DNA of 9,112 nt from an uncultured Collinsella sp. (GCA_902475445.1 CABRZN010000082.1:1-9112); one strand, 5' to 3'; counted from the first letter of the stretch, positions 1 through 6,936 are shown. Notes: generated by a model from the sequence alone, not told the origin. Program-made: numbers and translations.

Positions 1-1143
1 CGCGACGGAGAGCTCGCGGCGGTCGCTGGATTGGGCTCCGCGGTCGTCGACTTCGCAGAACAAGTCGGTCTGGATGCCGCCCTGATGGTCAAAGTCGCTC
101 ATGCCGATGCCTGCTAAGCGAACATGCATGCCTTCCTGCCAAATGTTGTCGAGCAGTTCGAGCGCAACCGCCACGAAGATGTTCTCATCGTCGGTCGGAT
201 GAGGCAGCCGGCGCTGTGCCGAGCGACCGCTTCCATACGAATACTTGAGCTTGAGCGTCACCGTGGCGCCCGTCAGTCCCTGACGGCGCAGGCGGCGTCC
301 CACTGACTCGCCCAACAGCGCAATCGCCGCTTCGATGTCCCCGCGCTCAGTCAAATCTTTCGCAAAGGTGCGCTCATTGCTCACCGATTTAACCTCGCGC
401 TCTTCATCGAGACTCGTGACTTCGGAGATTTCAAGTCCCAGCGCACGCTGACGCATACGTTCGCCGTTGACGCCAAAAATAGAGGCCAAGGTGGATTCCG
501 GCGCGCGTGACAGCTCGCCGAGCGTGTAGATGCGCATACGGCGCAGTCGCTCCTCGGCCGAGCGCCCGATGCCGCTCATGGCAGATACCGGCAGCGCGGC
601 CAAAAAGCGCTGCTCGGTTCCGGGGCGCACGATGGTCAGCCCAAACGGCTTATCACGCTCGCTTGCGATCTTTGCGACCGTCTTGTTGCAGCCCACGCCA
701 ATGGAGCAGGTCACTCCCAGCGCTGCCACGCGGTCGCTTATACGCCGCGCAACCAGTAGCGGGTCTTCGGGCGCAAAGCGACCCGGTGTGATATCGATAA
801 AGGCTTCGTCGATGGATACGCGCTCCACGCGCGGCGTCTCCTCGGCAAGAATCGCCATGACCTGCGCGCTGACCTCGCGGTAGCGATCGAAATGCCCGTG
901 CGTCCAAATGGCCTGCGGACACAGGCGCCGTGCCTCGGCCGAGGCCATGGCGGAGTGTACGCCAAAGCGACGTGCCTCGTAAGAACAGGTGGACACAACG
1001 CCACGAGAATCGGCGTCCCCGCCCACGATTAGCGGCTTTCCGCGCCATTCGGGATGATCGAGCATCTCCACGCTCGCAAAAAACGCATCGAGGTCCATGA
1101 GGCCCACCGCCGGACCCGTCCAGGGAGGCGGCGTGACGCCCAT
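1..1143 (-). CDS. dinB: DNA polymerase IV (Y-family translesion polymerase), 3' end cut by window edge
   Basis: Error-prone Y-family polymerase that extends primers past DNA lesions. The open frame reads leftward from 1143 to base 1 with no stop, so the extreme C-terminus is missing. Numbered from 1143, I see the first catalytic motif MDLDAFFASVE (Asp17, Asp19; Phe22 is the expected steric gate), SYEARRFGVHSAM, the second acidic motif SIDEAF (Asp112, Glu113), CSIGVGCNKTVAKIASERDKP, a helix-hairpin-helix-like MSGIGRSAEERL, and the little-finger region ending in VRLAGIGMSDF. QTDLF at residues 358-362 fits a sliding-clamp-binding motif, so little is lost. The ATG at 1143 was chosen because GAGG lies 5 bases upstream. 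An in-frame ATG at 1182 would add 13 residues but has no ribosome binding site and would put the LexA-like box inside the gene. It is divergent from rpsP. Family assignment is secure; the exact start is not. Confidence 0.95.
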   Translation of the reverse strand, partial: MGVTPPPWTGPAVGLMDLDAFFASVEMLDHPEWRGKPLIVGGDADSRGVVSTCSYEARRFGVHSAMASAEARRLCPQAIWTHGHFDRYREVSAQVMAILAEETPRVERVSIDEAFIDITPGRFAPEDPLLVARRISDRVAALGVTCSIGVGCNKTVAKIASERDKPFGLTIVRPGTEQRFLAALPVSAMSGIGRSAEERLRRMRIYTLGELSRAPESTLASIFGVNGERMRQRALGLEISEVTSLDEEREVKSVSNERTFAKDLTERGDIEAAIALLGESVGRRLRRQGLTGATVTLKLKYSYGSGRSAQRRLPHPTDDENIFVAVALELLDNIWQEGMHVRLAGIGMSDFDHQGGIQTDLFCEVDDRGAQSSDRRELSVA

Positions 1144-1157
1144 GGCATCCTCATAAC

Positions 1158-1171
1158 CGTATGTATGTTCG
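1158..1171 (-). promoter_or_regulatory. Candidate LexA (SOS) operator of dinB
   Basis: On the minus strand the sequence is CGAACATACATACG. It matches the Gram-positive LexA box CGAACRNRYGTTYG at 12 of 14 positions; the right half-site is the imperfect one. It lies 15 bases upstream of the preferred dinB ATG and downstream of a possible -10. dinB is a common SOS gene, which favours the reading. Against it, an 11-of-14 match occurs by chance inside the dinB coding sequence at 119-132. Confidence 0.35.
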
Positions 1172-1188
1172 CGTCTTTCCATGTCATG

Positions 1189-1194
1189 AGTATA
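1189..1194 (-). promoter_or_regulatory. Possible -10 element for dinB
   Basis: TATACT on the minus strand matches TATAAT at five of six positions. Transcription would begin near 1182, giving a leader of about 40 bases that carries the LexA-like box and a GAGG ribosome binding site before the ATG at 1143. If the ATG at 1182 is the real start, the message would be leaderless. No good -35 is seen 16-18 bases upstream. Confidence 0.3.
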
Positions 1195-1226
1195 CCGCGC
1201 AGCTCATGTGGGGTACGTGTATGTGC

Positions 1227-1254
1227 TTGCAAATCCCGAATTCTTGTCTAAGAT
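1227..1254 (+). promoter_or_regulatory. Candidate upstream promoter of the rpsP operon (P1)
   Basis: TTGCAA at 1227-1232 and TAAGAT at 1249-1254 are separated by 16 bases. Each matches the sigma-70 consensus at four or more positions. The site lies about 130 bases before rpsP, in the divergent dinB-rpsP region. It is weaker in its -10 than the P2 site downstream. Confidence 0.35.
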
Positions 1255-1298
1255 ATGGATTTGCCCTCGACTACACCGAAGAAGTTGGTCTCACGGAC

Positions 1299-1327
1299 TT
1301 CACCTGCCCGCGTCGATGGCGTATTAT
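1299..1327 (+). promoter_or_regulatory. Candidate main promoter of the rpsP-lepB operon (P2)
   Basis: TTCACC at 1299-1304 and TATTAT at 1322-1327 are spaced exactly 17 bases apart, with four and five of six consensus matches. Predicted initiation near 1334 leaves a leader of about 50 bases before the TTG start of rpsP. This is the best sigma-70-like promoter seen in the window. Confidence 0.55.
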
Positions 1328-1349
1328 GTTCAACTGTTTGTTTGTAGTT

Positions 1350-1364
1350 GCAGCCTAAAGCTGC
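1350..1364 (+). other. Small hairpin in the rpsP leader
   Basis: GCAGC (1350-1354) and GCTGC (1360-1364) can form a 5-bp stem around the loop CTAAA. It ends 6 bases before the GGAGGAG ribosome binding site of rpsP. No T-run follows, so it is not a terminator. It resembles in placement the hairpins before ppsR and ppdK, but it is short enough to be chance. Confidence 0.3.
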
Positions 1365-1383
1365 TTGGTTGGAGGAGTTTCCT

Positions 1384-1725
1384 TTGGCAGTCAAGATTCG
1401 CCTTGCTCGTCACGGCGCTAAGAAGCGTCCGTACTACCGTGTCGTCGTCGCCGATTCCCGCGCCCCGCGTGACGGTCGTATCATCGAGGAGGTTGGCCGC
1501 TACAACCCGATGACCGCCCCCAAGACCATCAACCTCGACCTCGAGAAGATCGCCGACTGGCAGTCCAAGGGCGCTCAGCTCACCGACGCCGTCGCCGCTC
1601 TGGTCAAGGCCGCCAACGAGGGCGAGAAGACCGAGACCGTCGTCAAGAAGTCCAAGAAGCAGCTCGCCAAAGAGGCCGAGGCCGCTAAGGCTGCCGCTGA
1701 GGCCGCTGAGGGCGCCGAGGAGTAA
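1384..1725 (+). CDS. rpsP: 30S ribosomal protein S16
   Basis: Primary component of the small ribosomal subunit needed for 30S assembly. The protein begins MAVKIRLARHGAKKRPYYRVVVAD and continues SRAPRDGRIIEEVGRYNPM, the diagnostic N-terminus of S16. It is 113 residues, longer than the core of about 80, because of a charged Ala/Glu/Lys-rich tail from about residue 77 (AKEAEAAKAAAEAAEGAEE at the end), as is common in actinobacteria. The start is TTG at 1384: GGAGGAG at 1371-1377 sits 6 bases before it, and family homology begins there. An earlier in-frame TTG at 1348 would only add non-homologous residues. It is first gene of a tight operon; its last codons contain the ribosome binding site of the next gene. 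Confidence 0.97.
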   Translation: MAVKIRLARHGAKKRPYYRVVVADSRAPRDGRIIEEVGRYNPMTAPKTINLDLEKIADWQSKGAQLTDAVAALVKAANEGEKTETVVKKSKKQLAKEAEAAKAAAEAAEGAEE

Positions 1726-1728
1726 ATC

Positions 1729-2013
1729 GTGCCTGAGGTTGACGCTGCACAGCTCGAGGGTGAGGCAATGCTCTCAGATCGCATCGCCGATCTCGTCGAA
1801 TATCTCGTTGTTCAGATCGTCGACGACCCGGATTCCGTGAGCCTTGAGGTCATCGATGGTGACGACGCCTCTACGATCGAGGTTTCGGTCGCCGAGGATG
1901 ACGTCGCTAAGGTCATCGGCCGTCGTGGCCGTACCATCAAGGCCATTCGCACGCTCGCCCGCGCACTGGCCGCTCGCCTCGACACTGCTGTCGAGGTAGA
2001 GGTTCTGGGCTAG
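1729..2013 (+). CDS. khpA: Small KH-domain RNA-binding protein (KhpA/YlqC family)
   Basis: A single KH domain with the GXXG nucleic-acid loop as GRRG at residues 64-67, in KVIGRRGRTIKAIR. In Firmicutes KhpA binds RNA, often with KhpB, and affects cell division and envelope homeostasis; that role here is inferred. As called it is 94 residues from GTG at 1729, which has GAGGAG 6 bases upstream inside the end of rpsP and is only 3 bases after the rpsP stop. An in-frame ATG at 1768 with GAGGG 7 bases upstream would give 81 residues, closer to the usual family size, so the first 13 residues are uncertain. The rpsP-KH-rimM order is a conserved Gram-positive arrangement and supports the assignment. 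Confidence 0.9.
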   Translation: MPEVDAAQLEGEAMLSDRIADLVEYLVVQIVDDPDSVSLEVIDGDDASTIEVSVAEDDVAKVIGRRGRTIKAIRTLARALAARLDTAVEVEVLG

Positions 2014-2017
2014 GACC

Positions 2018-2539
2018 TTGAGGTCCCAGTACAAAAACATCGCCCGTGTGGTCAAGCCGCACGGAAGGAAGGGGGAGGTCCTCGCGCAGCCGCTGCGGGG
2101 GCTTCCTTCTGTATTAGAGCCTGGTATGCGCGTCGCCCTGACGCCGCCGGCGCTCAAGCGCGACCGCTTTTGCACGGTCGTGTCCGTCACCGATACGGGC
2201 GATGGCGATCTGGTCTCGTTTGAGGGCATTGACGACTTGACGGCCGCCGAGGGCATCACGGGATGCTACGTGCTGGCAAATCGTGACGACTTTGAGCTCG
2301 ATTCGCTCGACGCTGCCTATACCGACCTGATGGGTCGCGAGGTGGTCGACGAGCGCTTTGGTTCGCTCGGCACGATTGTCGAGATCATGTCGACGCCCGC
2401 TAACGATGTTTGGGTTGTCGAGGGCGATCGGTACGGCGAGGTACTGATTCCCGTGATCGAGCAGGTTGTGCTCGATCTTCCCGACACAGGAACAATTTCC
2501 GTCCACGTTATGGACGGCCTGATCGATATGGACAAGTAG
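2018..2539 (+). CDS. rimM: Ribosome maturation factor RimM
   Basis: Assists maturation of the 3' (head) domain of 16S rRNA in 30S particles and binds S19. At 173 residues it is of normal length. The N-terminal RimM beta-barrel begins IARVVKPHGRKGEV, matching the family GxxHGlrGEV signature, and a C-terminal PRC-barrel spans about residues 100-170, with DLMGREVVD, GSLGTIVEI, NDVWVV and VLIPVIEQVV and the terminal MDGLID. The start is TTG at 2018, four bases after the khpA stop, because the first beta-strand would be lost from any later start. No proper Shine-Dalgarno is visible at a useful distance (TAGGA ends 2 bases before the TTG), so translation is probably coupled to khpA. Confidence 0.95.
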   Translation: MRSQYKNIARVVKPHGRKGEVLAQPLRGLPSVLEPGMRVALTPPALKRDRFCTVVSVTDTGDGDLVSFEGIDDLTAAEGITGCYVLANRDDFELDSLDAAYTDLMGREVVDERFGSLGTIVEIMSTPANDVWVVEGDRYGEVLIPVIEQVVLDLPDTGTISVHVMDGLIDMDK

Positions 2540-2549
2540 GGAGGACAAC

Positions 2550-3299
2550 ATGCTGATCGAGACCCTTTCGGTCTTTCCCGAGATGTTTGAGCCCGTTATG
2601 TCCACATCGATTTTGGGTCGCGCCCGCAAGGCCGGCCTTTTTGATTTTAAGGCGTATAATCTGCGCGACTGGACGCACGACCGCCATCGTACCGTCGATG
2701 ACGAGCCGTACGGCGGCGGGCAGGGCATGCTCATGAAGGTCGAGCCTATCGCCGAGGCCATCGAGGCCATTAGCGCAGGGGGTCCCAAGCCCACGGTGGT
2801 GTTCTTTACCCCCTGTGGCGAGCCCTTTACGCAGCATGTGGCCGAGCGCCTGCTCAAAAGTGAGCGCCTGCTGTTTGTGTGCAGCCGTTACGAGGGCGTC
2901 GACGAGCGCGCGTATGCGTATGCCGATGAACGTCTGTCGATCGGCGACTATGTGCTCACGGGCGGCGAGCTGCCCGCGATGGTCGTTGCCGATGCCGTCG
3001 TACGCCTCATTCCCGGCGCCCTGGGCGACGAGATGAGCAACGTGGACGAGTCGTTCTCGACCGCCGAGGACGGAGGCCTGCTCGAGTACACCCGCCCCGC
3101 CGAGTTCAATGGCGAAGGTGTTCCTCCGGTGCTCGTGAGCGGCGATCACGCCAAGGTCGATGCCTGGCGCCGCAAGAATGCCATCGAGCGCACCTGTCGC
3201 TGGCGTCCCGACCTGATCGAGACTGCGCGGCTCACGCCCGAGGAGCGCGCTTACGCGCAGGAGATCCTTGACGCTTCGTATTCGCAGAGCGAGGAGTGA
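2550..3299 (+). CDS. trmD: tRNA (guanine-N1)-methyltransferase TrmD
   Basis: SPOUT-family enzyme that uses S-adenosylmethionine to make m1G37 in tRNAs and so prevents +1 frameshifting. It is 249 residues, normal length. Signatures are the N-terminal SVFPEMFEPV, THDRHRTVDDEPYGGGQGM (43-60), the trefoil-knot cofactor loops CSRYEGVDER (111-120) and SIGDYVLTGGELPAM (130-144), Arg152 equivalent to E. coli Arg154, and VPPVLVSGDH with AWRR. The usual catalytic-loop pattern is changed: where E. coli has EDSF, with catalytic Asp169, this protein has DESF at 166-169, followed by an inserted TAED and a shortened GGLLEYTRP. GGAGG lies 5 bases before the ATG. The trmD stop overlaps the lepB ribosome binding site region. 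Identity is certain despite the loop. Confidence 0.97.
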   Translation: MLIETLSVFPEMFEPVMSTSILGRARKAGLFDFKAYNLRDWTHDRHRTVDDEPYGGGQGMLMKVEPIAEAIEAISAGGPKPTVVFFTPCGEPFTQHVAERLLKSERLLFVCSRYEGVDERAYAYADERLSIGDYVLTGGELPAMVVADAVVRLIPGALGDEMSNVDESFSTAEDGGLLEYTRPAEFNGEGVPPVLVSGDHAKVDAWRRKNAIERTCRWRPDLIETARLTPEERAYAQEILDASYSQSEE

Positions 3300-3301
3300 G
3301 T

Positions 3302-3865
3302 ATGGTTCCTACGCAACATTCCGCGTTGAGGGGCGCTTTTGAGTGGATCGCGGTCATCGCGATCGCGCTTGTGGCCACCTTCCTGATCCGCACCTTTGTG
3401 GTCGAGCCCTTTGTGGTGCCCACCGGCTCTATGGAGGACACAATCGAGATTGGCGACCAGATCCTGGCGCAAAAGGTGAGCCTCGAGCTCGGTCAGCCCG
3501 TCAAGCAGGGCGATATCGTGGTGTTTCACAACCCCGATGGCACCTCCGAGCATGATGTTCTTGTCAAGCGCGTTATTGCCACGGCCGGCCAGACGGTCGA
3601 CCTGCAGGATGGCAAGGTGGTCGTTGACGGCCAAGCGCTCGACGAGGACTATACGACGGGCATGAGCTGGCCACTTTCGGTCCAAGCGCCCGGCGCTCAG
3701 GTAAGCTATCCCTACACCGTTCCCGACGGGTGCGTGTGGGTGATGGGCGACAACCGCGAAAACTCTGCCGACTCACGCTACTTTGGTCCCGTCGATCGCT
3801 CTGATTTGATCGCTGTGGCGCTTGTGCGCTACTGGCCGCTCAACCGCATCGGCGCTATCGACTAA
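3302..3865 (+). CDS. lepB: Signal peptidase I
   Basis: Membrane-anchored serine/lysine peptidase that cleaves signal peptides from exported proteins. It is 187 residues with one N-terminal membrane segment, about residues 13-33, and the catalytic domain outside. The nucleophile is Ser43 in PTGSMEDTI, the general base Lys89 in LVKRVIATAGQTV, and the conserved box GDNRENSADSRYFGPV covers 149-164. The ATG at 3302 was chosen because GAGGAG at 3291-3296 is 5 bases upstream; a GTG at 3296 overlapping the trmD stop would add two residues but lies within that ribosome binding site. It is the single-anchor Gram-positive type and occupies the place after trmD where rplS often lies. Confidence 0.95.
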   Translation: MVPTQHSALRGAFEWIAVIAIALVATFLIRTFVVEPFVVPTGSMEDTIEIGDQILAQKVSLELGQPVKQGDIVVFHNPDGTSEHDVLVKRVIATAGQTVDLQDGKVVVDGQALDEDYTTGMSWPLSVQAPGAQVSYPYTVPDGCVWVMGDNRENSADSRYFGPVDRSDLIAVALVRYWPLNRIGAID

Positions 3866-3872
3866 AAACCGC

Positions 3873-3878
3873 TATAGT
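3873..3878 (+). promoter_or_regulatory. Possible -10 element for glyQS-ppsR
   Basis: TATAGT, five of six matches to the -10 consensus, lies 8 bases after the lepB stop and overlaps a GTAC-A-GTAC dyad at 3877-3885. No recognisable -35 is at 16-18 bases. The 59-base lepB-glyQ gap is too short to hold a T-box leader, which controls glyQS in many Firmicutes. No terminator is visible after lepB, so glyQ may also be read from upstream. Confidence 0.3.
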
Positions 3879-3924
3879 ACAGTACCTAACCGTGTAATCG
3901 TTTCGACGAGGGGATATTAGAGGC

Positions 3925-4836
3925 ATGAACGCTTCATCGCTTTCCTTCCAAGACATCATCCTGCGCCTCCAGCAGTACTGGGGCGAGCAGGGCTGCGTCA
4001 TTATGCAGCCCTATGACTCCGAGGTCGGTGCCGGTACCTTCCATACCGCGACCACGCTGCGCTCGCTCGGTCCCGCCGAGTGGCGCACCTGCTATGCGCA
4101 GCCCTGCCGCCGTCCCGCCGACGGCCGCTACGGCGAGAACCCTAACCGCATGCAGCACTACTATCAGTTCCAGGTGCTCATCAAGCCCTCGCCGGTCAAC
4201 GCCCAGGAGCTCTACCTGGGTTCGCTGGCCGCCATTGGCCTGGACCCCAACGACCATGACGTCCGCTTTGTCGAGGACGACTGGGAGAGCCCGACGCTCG
4301 GCGCCTGGGGTCTTGGCTGGGAGGTCTGGCTCAACGGCATGGAGGTCACGCAGTTTACGTACTTCCAGCAGGTGGGCGGCATCGAGGTCGACCCCGTGCC
4401 CGTCGAGATCACCTATGGCCTGGAGCGTATCGCCATGTACGCTCAGGGCGTCAACTCGGTCTACGACCTGGTGTGGAGCTACCTGCCCGACGGCACGCCC
4501 ATGACCTATGGCGACGTGTTCCTCGAGAACGAGCGCGAGTTCAGTGCCTATAACTTTGAGGTCGCCAACGTCGAGATGATGCGTCAGAAGTTTGACGACT
4601 ACGAGGCCGAGTGCCATTCCTGCCTGGAGCGAAAGCTGCCGCTGCCGGCGTACGACTGTGTCATGAAGTGCAGCCACGCCTTCAACCTGCTCGATGCCCG
4701 CGGCGCCCTGTCCGCGGTCGAGCGTGCCAACTACATCCTGCGCGTCCGCGCCGTCGCCAAGGCGTGCTGCGAGGCCTACATGGCCGAGGTCGCCGGAGTC
4801 AACGAGAATGCCGACCAGGAAGGCGAGGTGGCGTAA
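3925..4836 (+). CDS. glyQ: Glycine--tRNA ligase alpha subunit
   Basis: Class II catalytic subunit of the bacterial alpha2beta2 glycyl-tRNA synthetase; it activates glycine and charges tRNA-Gly together with GlyS. It is 303 residues, full length. Recognisable blocks are LQQYWGEQGCVIMQPYDSEVGAGT, the motif 2 region RRPADGRYGENPNRMQHYYQFQV, IKPSP, NAQELYLGSLAAIGLD, VRFVEDDWESPTLGAWGLGWEVWLNGMEVTQFTYFQQVGG, and ITYGLERIAMY (motif 3). GAGGGG lies 11 bases before the ATG, a long spacing; AGAGG immediately before it is too close. The C-terminal part is unusually rich in cysteine (C230, C233, C245, C249, C281, C282). It is followed 3 bases later by glyS. Confidence 0.97.
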   Translation: MNASSLSFQDIILRLQQYWGEQGCVIMQPYDSEVGAGTFHTATTLRSLGPAEWRTCYAQPCRRPADGRYGENPNRMQHYYQFQVLIKPSPVNAQELYLGSLAAIGLDPNDHDVRFVEDDWESPTLGAWGLGWEVWLNGMEVTQFTYFQQVGGIEVDPVPVEITYGLERIAMYAQGVNSVYDLVWSYLPDGTPMTYGDVFLENEREFSAYNFEVANVEMMRQKFDDYEAECHSCLERKLPLPAYDCVMKCSHAFNLLDARGALSAVERANYILRVRAVAKACCEAYMAEVAGVNENADQEGEVA

Positions 4837-4839
4837 GCC

Positions 4840-6936
4840 ATGGCAGACGCTAAGGATTTCCTGTTTGAGATCGGTACGGAGGAAATGCCCTCCGCACCGC
4901 TGAACAATGCCGTCAAGCAGCTTGGCACCATGATCGCCAAGGGCCTCGACGAGGCCGGTCTGGCCCATGGCGAGGTCCGCGTGATCTCGAGTCCGCGTCG
5001 TCTGGCTGCGCTCGTGGCCAACGTTGTCACCGCGACCGATGAGGTTCACGAGGTCAAGCGCGGTCCCGCGGCAAACATTGCCTTCGATGCCGACGGCAAC
5101 GCCACCAAGGCCGCCCAGGGCTTCGCCCGCAAGTGCGGTGTGGCTGCCGAGGACCTGGTCCGTCGCGAGGATACGGACGGTCGCGAGTATGTTTTTGCCG
5201 AGAAGAACATTCCCTCCGCTCCGGCTACTCCGATCCTGACGGCTCTGTGCGAGAAGACCATCGCCGGCCTGCAGTGGCCCAACTACCGCTCCCAGCGCTG
5301 GGGCCACGAGTACGCCACCTTCGTGCGCCCGGTCCGCTGGATCTGCTGCCTTTTGGGCGAGGATGTTGTGCCCGTGTCGTTTGCCGACGTGACGAGCGGC
5401 AACACCACGCGTGGCCATCGCGTGCTTGGCCCCGGTGACCATGTGGTCGCCAGCCCCGCCGTCTACGAGCAGGTGCTCGAGGATGCCGGCGTGCTTTCTG
5501 CCGAGCGCCGTCGCGAGGCGATTCTCGCCGGTATCGCCGAGGTCGAGGCCGCTCGCCCCGGCTGCCATGTCGATACGCCCAAGAAGGTCTTTGAGGAGGT
5601 CATTAACCTCTGCGAGTGGCCGACGGTGCTCGTCGGTACTTTCGACGAGGAGTTCCTCAAGGTCCCGCACGAGATTATCTGCGAGTCCATGCTCACCAAC
5701 CAGCGCTACTTCCCGATCTATGACGGCGAGGGCAAGCTGACGCGTGAGTTCGTGGTCGTCTCCAACAGCAAGCCCGAGAACGCCGAGCGAGTGATCGACG
5801 GTAACGAGCGCGTCGTGCGCGCCCGTCTGGACGACGCTAAGTTCTTCTACGAGGAGGACCTGAAGATCTCCCTCGACGAGTTCCGTGAGCGTCTGTCCAA
5901 GGTTGCCTTCCAGGAGAAGCTCGGTAGCGTGCTCGCCAAGTCCGAGCGCATCGAGCAGCTCGCGCTCGCTATCGCCCGCGAGGCTCACCTGGGCGCCCAT
6001 CTTGCCGCCGACGCTGCTCGCGCCGCACACCTGTGCAAGGCAGACCTGGTGTCCAACGCCGTCGTCGAGTTCACGAGCCAGCAGGGCGTGATGGGCGGTT
6101 ATTACGCGACCGCGATGGGGGAGAACGACGAGGTCGCCCATGCTATTCGCGATCACTATCGTCCCCGTTTTGCCGGTGACGAGCTGCCCGAGGGCACCGC
6201 TGGCTGCATCGTGGCCTGCGCCGACAAGCTCGATACCATCGCCGGTATCTTTGCCATCGGCGAGCCCCCGACCGGCTCCTCCGACCCCTACGCGCTGCGT
6301 CGTGCCGCTATCGGCATTATCAACATCCTGCGCGACCGTCTGCCGATCGACCCCACGTCGCTCATCGACTTTGCCCTCGAACTCTACAGTGAGCAGGGCA
6401 TTGAGTTCGACGCCGCCGAGGTCGCCCAGCAGGTTCGTGACTTCTTCCATGGCCGCCTGGTGAGCATGGCCCGCGACGAAAAGATTCCGGCCGATACCGT
6501 CGCCGCCGTCTCCGCGGTGCACATCATCGCCCCGTCCGTCTTCTTCGCCCGCTGCGCCGCCCTCGACGAGGCCCGCAAGAACGACGCTGAGACGTTCGAC
6601 AACCTGGCGACCGCCTATGCCCGCGCCGCGCATATCTCCAAGCCCGAGCTTGGTGCGGAGTATGACCGCAGCCTGATGGGCGAGGTCGAGCTCGCGCTCG
6701 CCGACGCCTCCGAGGCCGCTCAGACCGCTGTCGATGCCGCCCTTGCTGCCGAGGACTACCCGGCCGCATTTGCCGCCCTCGCCGCCCTGCGCGCGCCCAT
6801 CGACCGTTTCTTCGATGAGGTCATGGTCATGGACAAGGACGAGCAGCTTCGCGATAATCGCCTTAAGCTGCTCAACCGCTTCGAGGCCGTTTTCTCCGGC
6901 ATCGCCAACATCGGTGAGCTTGCCCGCAAAAAGTAA
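4840..6936 (+). CDS. glyS: Glycine--tRNA ligase beta subunit
   Basis: Beta subunit of the heterotetrameric glycyl-tRNA synthetase, which recognises tRNA-Gly and its anticodon. It is 698 residues, usual length. It starts FLFEIGTEEMPSAPL, the family hallmark, and has the catalytic-like body with WGHEYATFVRPVRWI and NQRYFPIYDGEGKL, an HD-like region with AAHLCKADLV (395-403), EFTSQQGVMGGYYA and ADKLDTIAGIFAIG (461-474), GSSDPYALRRAA, and a DALR-type anticodon-binding C-terminus with PIDRFFDEVMVMD near residues 653-665. The ATG follows the glyQ stop by 3 bases, with a GAGGTGG ribosome binding site in the end of glyQ. It is translationally linked to glyQ and followed closely by ppsR. Confidence 0.97.
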   Translation: MADAKDFLFEIGTEEMPSAPLNNAVKQLGTMIAKGLDEAGLAHGEVRVISSPRRLAALVANVVTATDEVHEVKRGPAANIAFDADGNATKAAQGFARKCGVAAEDLVRREDTDGREYVFAEKNIPSAPATPILTALCEKTIAGLQWPNYRSQRWGHEYATFVRPVRWICCLLGEDVVPVSFADVTSGNTTRGHRVLGPGDHVVASPAVYEQVLEDAGVLSAERRREAILAGIAEVEAARPGCHVDTPKKVFEEVINLCEWPTVLVGTFDEEFLKVPHEIICESMLTNQRYFPIYDGEGKLTREFVVVSNSKPENAERVIDGNERVVRARLDDAKFFYEEDLKISLDEFRERLSKVAFQEKLGSVLAKSERIEQLALAIAREAHLGAHLAADAARAAHLCKADLVSNAVVEFTSQQGVMGGYYATAMGENDEVAHAIRDHYRPRFAGDELPEGTAGCIVACADKLDTIAGIFAIGEPPTGSSDPYALRRAAIGIINILRDRLPIDPTSLIDFALELYSEQGIEFDAAEVAQQVRDFFHGRLVSMARDEKIPADTVAAVSAVHIIAPSVFFARCAALDEARKNDAETFDNLATAYARAAHISKPELGAEYDRSLMGEVELALADASEAAQTAVDAALAAEDYPAAFAALAALRAPIDRFFDEVMVMDKDEQLRDNRLKLLNRFEAVFSGIANIGELARKK

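Noticed and set aside
119..132. CGAACATGCATGCC, a second LexA-like match
   Set aside because: Only 11 of 14 positions match, and it is deep inside dinB, far from any start. I treat it as a measure of background.
653..1251. Several frames of 65-131 codons on both strands over the dinB region
   Set aside because: The conserved Y-polymerase motifs all lie in the one minus-strand frame running from 1182/1143 to base 1; the others are out-of-frame shadows.
1161..1513. Plus-strand small frames of 65 and 101 codons across the rpsP promoter region
   Set aside because: They cross the candidate promoters and the rpsP start in other frames, have no ribosome binding site, and show no recognisable protein.
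2114..3149. Overlapping minus-strand open frames of 247 and 213 codons opposite rimM and trmD
   Set aside because: Codon-bias shadows of conserved plus-strand genes, with no family resemblance.
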